From the IMG/VR virus record IMGVR_UViG_3300046674_000282, positions 1 to 22,073 of that record: a DNA stretch of 22,073 bases; one strand, 5' to 3'. This DNA comes from a virus. Shown in pieces: positions 22,058 to 22,073 of the stretch. A program made the translations under genes and the position numbers. The notes under the pieces were generated by a model. That model was not told the DNA's origin and did no database searches. It saw nothing but the letters and a program-made list of their open reading frames with translations. Each line of letters starts with the position of its first letter. Positions within the stretch are counted from its first letter, which is position 1.

Positions 22058-22072
22058 CCCCTCTCGCGAGGG
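22058..22072 (-). promoter_or_regulatory. Hairpin with GNRA loop over the terminase ribosome binding site
   Basis: In minus-strand RNA, CCCUC (22072-22068) can pair with GAGGG (22063-22059) around the tetraloop GCGA, a member of the stable GNRA class. The 3' arm is the Shine-Dalgarno tract of the terminase gene (GAGAGGGG, 22065-22058), so folding would hide it. The stem is only 5 bp and lies at the window edge, so the full context is not visible. A role in limiting terminase translation is inference. Confidence 0.4.
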
Positions 22073-22073
22073 C

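Noticed and set aside
1-22073. Signs of a defence island, anti-CRISPR or toxin genes in the gaps
   Set aside because: Every gap is under 100 bases and every gene fits a head, tail or lysis role or sits within that module; no accessory cargo is visible.

Overview
The window is the late structural module of a tailed phage or prophage of a high-GC actinobacterium. Streptomyces is the most likely host, judged from the very GC-rich sequence, the GTG/TTG starts, and sequence styles I recognise from Streptomyces phages (endolysin, DUF5047-like tail protein, beta-helix tail spike). All 21 gene loci lie on the minus strand and are read from right to left; a programmed frameshift adds one more protein product. 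Most neighbours overlap by 1 to 4 bases (TGATG, GTGA) or are separated by fewer than 30 bases, so this looks like one late operon transcribed from beyond the right edge. No integrase, attachment site, tRNA, CRISPR array or insertion sequence is visible, so phage and prophage cannot be told apart here.

Packaging and head (22051 down to 15125): large terminase, a 73-residue protein with an Sm/LSm-like pattern, an HK97-type portal fused to a MuF-like C-terminal domain, an HK97-family (S78) prohead protease, the HK97-fold major capsid protein, a small head-fibre-like protein, and an unknown protein with a Cys cluster. Connector and neck (15135 to 13508): head-tail adaptor, head-closure candidate, gp10-like protein and tail-terminator candidate.

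Tail (13455 to 819): major tail protein ending in an Ig-like (Big_2-type) domain, a conserved unknown protein, the tail assembly chaperone pair G and G-T with a likely -1 frameshift at GGGGGAA, a 1496-residue tape measure with five 44-residue aromatic repeats and an embedded transglycosylase-like domain, four minor tail/baseplate proteins, and an 827-residue right-handed beta-helix tail spike. Lysis: an N-acetylmuramoyl-L-alanine amidase endolysin that runs off the left edge.

The most unexpected element is not a gene. The 91-base gap after the major tail gene (12594-12684) is almost filled by two perfect inverted repeats of 13 and 11 bp whose arms are interleaved, which is the topology of an RNA pseudoknot or of two mutually exclusive hairpins. 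A second copy of one arm lies at the ribosome binding site of the next gene. A terminator-like hairpin precedes the endolysin, and a small GNRA-loop hairpin covers the terminase ribosome binding site. There is no gene-free stretch longer than 91 bases.
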